Positions 60,407 to 64,000 of a DNA stretch of 64,000 bases are shown here, one piece after another; position 1 is the first letter of the stretch, and every line of letters begins with the position of its first letter. Position numbers and translations under genes: made by a program. The notes under the pieces were generated by a model, which saw only the letters and a program-made list of their open reading frames with translations, was not told the DNA's origin and ran no database searches. Location of the stretch: the NCBI RefSeq assembly GCF_001895005.1, contig NZ_BCXH01000002.1:310001-374000 (forward strand), written 5' to 3'. This stretch comes from Rhodococcus yunnanensis NBRC 103083 (GTDB lineage: Bacteria > Actinomycetota > Actinomycetes > Mycobacteriales > Mycobacteriaceae).

Positions 60407-61861
60407 ATGCCCGCACTCATCACAGGACGCACCACCAAATGGTGTGCGCTGCTCGTCCTTTCGCTCACCGAACTGATGGTCGTACTCGACGTCACCATCG
60501 TCACCATCGCACTCCCCCAAGCCCAACAAGAACTCGGACTCTCCGACGGCCAACGCCAGTGGGTCGTCACCGCATACGCGCTCGCCTTCGGCGCGCTGCT
60601 CCTCCTCGGTGGCCGCATAGCCGACTACTGGGGCCGCAAACGCACCTTCATGGTCGGCATGATCGGATTCGGTGTTGCGTCCGCATGGGGCGGAATGGCC
60701 GACAGCGGCGTCGAACTCGTCATCGCACGCGGCGTCCAAGGCGCCTTCGCCGCACTCCTCGCACCCGCAGCCCTGGCCATGCTCACCGTCTTGTTCACAC
60801 ACGGAAGAGAACGCAACACCGCATTCGCCATCTTCGGAACCGTCGCCGGGTGCGGCGCCGCAGTCGGTCTCGTCCTCGGCGGCGTGCTCACCGAATTCGC
60901 CAGTTGGCGCTGGTGCCTGCTCGTCAACGTCCTCTTCGTCATCGCCAGCATCATCGGCGGAGTCCTCCTCCTCGACGAAAGCAAAACCGACGGCGACAAC
61001 CGATACGACATCTGGGGCACCATCACCGTCACCACCGGTCTCGGCGCCCTCGTCTACGGCTTCACCCTCGCCGAGCACGGGTGGGCATCGGCCGACACCA
61101 TCTCCTCTCTTGCCGCCGGACTCGTTCTCCTCACCGTGTTCGTGTGGATCGAAAAGACCGTCGCACAGCCACTTCTCCCGCTCCGGGTCATCCTTCACGG
61201 CGTCCGCGGCGGCGCCTTCATCGTCCAGGGCATCGTTGGAGCCATCATGATCGGCTCGATGCTCTACTTGACCTTCCACTTCCAGATCGTCATGGGTATG
61301 AGCCCCTTGAGATCGGGACTCGCCAACGTCGCCATGACCGCAGTGATCCTCGCCCTCGTCCCACTCGCCACCAAGGCACTCAACACCTACGGGCCACGAC
61401 CGATGATGATCGCCGGGCCTCTGTTCGTCGCCGCTGGACTGTTCTACCTGAGCGGCATCAGCTCCGACGGCAGCTACGTCACCGAGATCTTGCCCGCACT
61501 GGTGCTTCTCGGAATCGGCCTGGCGATGCTGTTCGTACCACTGCAGAACCTCGCGCTCATCGGCGTCGCACCACGCGATGCAGGAGTCGCCTCCGCAACG
61601 GTCAACTCCACCTTCCACATCGGCGGCTCCATCGGACTCGCCGTCTTCACCGTCATCTACGCCGGCAGCGTCGAACGAGCTCTCGACAACGGAACACCCC
61701 AGCTCGACGCGTTCACCGACGGATACTCCGCCGCCTTCATCGCATCGGGCATCGTCATGCTCCTCGCTGCAGTGGTCTCGTTCACACTGATCCGCGGCAC
61801 CAGAGAGGACCTCATGCCCAGCTGGGAGAGCGACGGCAGCGAAACACTCCAGACGCACTGA
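60407..61861 (+). CDS. MFS drug exporter (DHA2, 14-helix type)
   Basis: A 484-residue integral membrane protein, with motif A (GGRIADYWGRKRTFMVG) after helix 2, motif C region (GTVAGCGAAVGLVLGGVL) in helix 5, and DVTIVTIALP in helix 1, as in proton-coupled multidrug exporters such as LfrA and EmrB-like pumps. AGGAGG lies 10 bases before ATG 60407. A TetR gene converges on it 7 bases downstream and is closer in control to the next exporter, though it might regulate both. Confidence 0.9.
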   Translation: MPALITGRTTKWCALLVLSLTELMVVLDVTIVTIALPQAQQELGLSDGQRQWVVTAYALAFGALLLLGGRIADYWGRKRTFMVGMIGFGVASAWGGMADSGVELVIARGVQGAFAALLAPAALAMLTVLFTHGRERNTAFAIFGTVAGCGAAVGLVLGGVLTEFASWRWCLLVNVLFVIASIIGGVLLLDESKTDGDNRYDIWGTITVTTGLGALVYGFTLAEHGWASADTISSLAAGLVLLTVFVWIEKTVAQPLLPLRVILHGVRGGAFIVQGIVGAIMIGSMLYLTFHFQIVMGMSPLRSGLANVAMTAVILALVPLATKALNTYGPRPMMIAGPLFVAAGLFYLSGISSDGSYVTEILPALVLLGIGLAMLFVPLQNLALIGVAPRDAGVASATVNSTFHIGGSIGLAVFTVIYAGSVERALDNGTPQLDAFTDGYSAAFIASGIVMLLAAVVSFTLIRGTREDLMPSWESDGSETLQTH

Positions 61862-61868
61862 CCGCAGT

Positions 61869-62636
61869 TCACGATTCGGGTGCTACAGACCTCAACGCAG
61901 CAGTGACGCCGTCGAGGACGGCGTCGAGCTTCCACGCGCGTCGATCAGCCGGATCGGTGTGCGCCAAGTGCGGTTCGATAGCAGTGATGGCCGGAAATTC
62001 ATCGGCACTCAAAGCGTCGTACGCAGCCTTGATCCGTCCCGCCGCCGAGGAGACCATCGCCTCCCCGCTTGCACTCACCGGATCTTCGGCACCTGCACTC
62101 AGCGCATCTCGAGCCCACGCGGCCTGCTCGATCGCGCTCGAGGTGACGAACTGATCGAGGAGGTCCGCAGCGGCTATGCAGGTCTCGTCCGGTACGCCCC
62201 CGGATCGAAGCAACGAAAGAATCCGTTCGGTGATGCGTAGCGAATTCGAACCAATTTGCGCATCCGCAAGTGCAACGAGAGCGATGTCGCCATGCGAGGC
62301 GAGGACATCGATCTGATCGACCACAACGTGTCGGAGTTGGTCTCGCCACGATCCTTCGACAGCAGTCGGGGTGCGCACGCCGGCCAGAGCGAGATCGTAT
62401 GCCGCCTCGACCAGGTCCTTTCGATCGTCGACGTAGACGTACAGAGAAGCGGCGGCTGTGTCGAGCCGCGTCGCAACCTTGCGCATCGACACAGTGGCGA
62501 GGCCGTTCTCATCGATGAGTGCAAGCGCGGCCTCGACGATCGCTGAACGGCTGAGCGCGGGTTTTGCCGGTTGTGTGCGAGCCGAACTACGCCCGCTACC
62601 AGTTGTGATCACCGACTCAGCGTACTTGACGAACAC
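61869..62636 (-). CDS. TetR-family transcriptional regulator (TetR/OtrR C-terminal type)
   Basis: A 255-residue repressor with its helix-turn-helix at about 47-70 (SMRKVATRLDTAAASLYVYV) and a tetracycline-repressor-like C-terminal domain (RDQLRHVVVDQIDVLASHGD). Start GTG 62636; a GTG at 62609 is an alternative. It is divergent from the MFS gene at 62713, with an inverted repeat between them, so it very likely represses that exporter. Confidence 0.88.
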   Translation of the reverse strand: MFVKYAESVITTGSGRSSARTQPAKPALSRSAIVEAALALIDENGLATVSMRKVATRLDTAAASLYVYVDDRKDLVEAAYDLALAGVRTPTAVEGSWRDQLRHVVVDQIDVLASHGDIALVALADAQIGSNSLRITERILSLLRSGGVPDETCIAAADLLDQFVTSSAIEQAAWARDALSAGAEDPVSASGEAMVSSAAGRIKAAYDALSADEFPAITAIEPHLAHTDPADRRAWKLDAVLDGVTAALRSVAPES

Positions 62637-62648
62637 CGTCTGCGACGT

Positions 62649-62671
62649 ACAGTGTTAGTCACGAACACTGT
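62649..62671. promoter_or_regulatory. TetR operator candidate
   Basis: ACAGTGTT (62649-62656) and AACACTGT (62664-62671) are perfect 8-bp arms around 7 bp. GTTAGT recurs at 62654, 62670 and 62685, giving three half-site-like copies 16 and 15 bp apart. The region lies between the divergent TetR and MFS genes. Confidence 0.65.
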
Positions 62672-62712
62672 TAGTTCCGACACCGTTAGTCAGCGACCGA
62701 GTGAGGACATCG

Positions 62713-64000
62713 ATGAAAACTCTCGAAGACCGCAGATGGGTCGCCCTATGGGCGGTGCTCTGCGCTGCGGCCATGGACCTGCTGGATGCGACCGTGATGA
62801 TCGTGGCAGGACCGTCGGTTCAGGAGGCGTTCGGCTCGAGTGACGCCGTCTTGCTGTGGCTCACCGCCGCGTACACGCTTCCGTTCGGAGTACTCCTGAT
62901 CTTGGGTGGGCGCTTCGGTGACCGGTGGGGCCGCCGGAAGATCTTTCTGATCGGAGCTACAGGATTCGTAGTGGCATCGGTATCGTGCGCCCTCGCGCCC
63001 TCGATCGAAGTGCTCCTTGCAGCGCGTGCGCTGCAAGGAGCATTCGGCGCACTTCTCATCCCGCAGGGCTATGGCCTTGTCGGAGCACTGTTCTCGCGCG
63101 AAAAGGAACGCGGGCGGGCCTTCTCGCTGTTCGGACCGGTGAGCGCGATCGCAGGTGTCGGCGGACCGATTCTCGCCGGAGCACTTATCGGGTGGGACGT
63201 CGCGGGAATCGGATGGCGTGCGATCTTCCTCATCAACGTGCCGATCGGCGTGTTCGTGATCGTCGCAGCCGCCGCATGCCTGCCACGGGAAGACGCTCTC
63301 CATAGAGTTCGGATCGATCCGGTCGGTGCTGTCTTGGTTGCCGCTACCGCCGGACTCATCGTGTTCCCGCTGATAGACGGCCCCCAATCCGGCTGGCCGT
63401 GGTGGAGTTTCGCACTTCTGGCTGGTTCAGCGGTCGCAGGATGGGCCCTGACACGGCAGATGCGCAGTAGCCGCGCCCCTATCCTCGAACCGACATTGCT
63501 CGGTAAGCCCGCCTTCGTTGCCGGTCTCGCACTCGCGATCGCGCTTTTCGCCGGCACCGGCGGACTGACTCTTCTCCTCTCGCTCTACCTCCAACTCAGC
63601 AGTGGTGACAGTGCCCTCGACACCGGGCTCGCGCTTGCCCCACTCGCCATCGGCATAGCAATCGGCTCACCGATTGCCGCACAACTCCGCCTTCGATTCG
63701 GCCGACGAGGCCTGCACCTCGGCCTCGTCGTCGAGATCATCGGACTAGCACTACTTGCTTGGGCAGTCGGAGCGGATTCCGGTGCGATCGCGTTCGAACT
63801 GTCCGTGTTCGTCATCGGAATCGGGCAAGGTCTGTTGTTCGGTCCGGTCATCCAGACAATCCTCGGTACCGCCGATACACACGAAATCGGAAGCGCTGCA
63901 GGCGCCATGACGTCGTTGCAACAGATCGCCACCGCACTCGGCATCGCAGTACTCGGCACCATATTCTTCACCGAAACCAACGCGACCACCATGATCGCCG
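62713..64000 (+). CDS. MFS exporter, 3' end outside window
   Basis: An open frame of 429 codons from ATG 62713 to the window end, beginning MKTLEDRRWVALWAVL. Motif A is GGRFGDRWGRRKIFLIG, helix 1 has LLDATVMIVAGP, and PVSAIAGVGGPILAGALIG is the motif C helix, as in DHA2-type drug exporters. It is divergent from the TetR gene and probably repressed by it. The missing C-terminus should be about 40-80 residues. A 32-bp inverted repeat lies within its codons at 63011-63042. Confidence 0.9.
   Translation, partial: MKTLEDRRWVALWAVLCAAAMDLLDATVMIVAGPSVQEAFGSSDAVLLWLTAAYTLPFGVLLILGGRFGDRWGRRKIFLIGATGFVVASVSCALAPSIEVLLAARALQGAFGALLIPQGYGLVGALFSREKERGRAFSLFGPVSAIAGVGGPILAGALIGWDVAGIGWRAIFLINVPIGVFVIVAAAACLPREDALHRVRIDPVGAVLVAATAGLIVFPLIDGPQSGWPWWSFALLAGSAVAGWALTRQMRSSRAPILEPTLLGKPAFVAGLALAIALFAGTGGLTLLLSLYLQLSSGDSALDTGLALAPLAIGIAIGSPIAAQLRLRFGRRGLHLGLVVEIIGLALLAWAVGADSGAIAFELSVFVIGIGQGLLFGPVIQTILGTADTHEIGSAAGAMTSLQQIATALGIAVLGTIFFTETNATTMIA
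63011..63042. repeat. 32-bp near-perfect palindrome inside MFS gene
   Basis: TGCTCCTTGCAGCGC (63011-63025) and its exact complement (63028-63042) are separated by GT only. It is in frame and encodes VLLAARALQGAF, a motif usual in these transporters, so the symmetry is partly explained by codons, but 15 unbroken pairs is unusual. Confidence 0.9.

Noticed and set aside
59972..61858. 628-codon open frame on the minus strand, rich in Asp, Glu and Gly
   Set aside because: Antisense to the whole MFS exporter gene; acidic low-complexity composition is what the complement of hydrophobic codons gives in GC-rich DNA.

Overview
The window is high-GC actinobacterial chromosome, most likely from Rhodococcus or a close relative. 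Pointers are a phenylalanine dehydrogenase matching the remembered Rhodococcus sp. M4 enzyme in length, start and catalytic residues, a mycothiol-dependent MDMPI-type enzyme, a single-chain indolepyruvate ferredoxin oxidoreductase, and a homologue of the mycobacterial dormancy membrane protein Rv1733c. I see no rRNA, tRNA, insertion sequence, phage or CRISPR array. It reads as accessory metabolism: short operons, each beside its own regulator.

0-15 kb: phenylalanine dehydrogenase and a MarR/GbsR regulator, divergent from a GMC oxidoreductase / aldehyde dehydrogenase / M20 amidohydrolase / VOC operon. Then an orphan SdhA/FrdA-like flavoprotein, a VioB-type ferritin-like protein, an NmrA-like protein, a regulator built of two TetR units with two adjacent palindromes upstream, a small LuxR-type protein, an AraC regulator, an alpha/beta hydrolase and a DHFR-like reductase.

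15.7-30 kb: the largest unit, and the best candidate for an undescribed pathway. A seven-gene minus-strand operon (CoxG-like SRPBCC, HpcH/HpaI aldolase, LigJ-like 4-oxalomesaconate hydratase, ThDP enzyme, two dihydroxyphthalate-decarboxylase-like proteins, amidohydrolase) diverges from a plus-strand operon (a third decarboxylase-like paralogue, a second amidohydrolase, an Fbp-type ABC importer). The ABC ATPase is cut by an in-frame TGA just after its switch histidine. TTGT-N3-ACAA palindromes lie twice in the divergent promoter region and once upstream of the GntR gene that closes the locus.

30-37.6 kb: a mycothiol-dependent enzyme with a TetR regulator, a TetR/metallo-hydrolase pair, a dense patch of short tandem repeats, and a dormancy-flavoured group (tandem universal stress protein, flavodoxin, Rv1733c-like protein, PNPOx-like protein, small membrane protein).

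37.6-51 kb: an aminotransferase and GntR regulator beside a hydantoinase/oxoprolinase operon (hyuA, hyuB, MFS transporter, isochorismatase-like hydrolase), with a shared operator-like sequence in front of both transcription units. Then valine-type dehydrogenase, indolepyruvate ferredoxin oxidoreductase and an Lrp-type regulator.

51-59.5 kb: a transmembrane flavin electron-transfer operon (ferric-reductase-like protein, FMN-binding protein, ApbE, histidine kinase) facing its probable response regulator tail to tail, next to a paralogous two-component pair and a PAP2 phosphatase. Eleven-bp-phased TCAG repeats occur upstream of these units.

59.5-64 kb: a decayed patch (truncated DedA gene, methyltransferase remnant), then two MFS exporters with a TetR regulator; the last exporter runs off the window.
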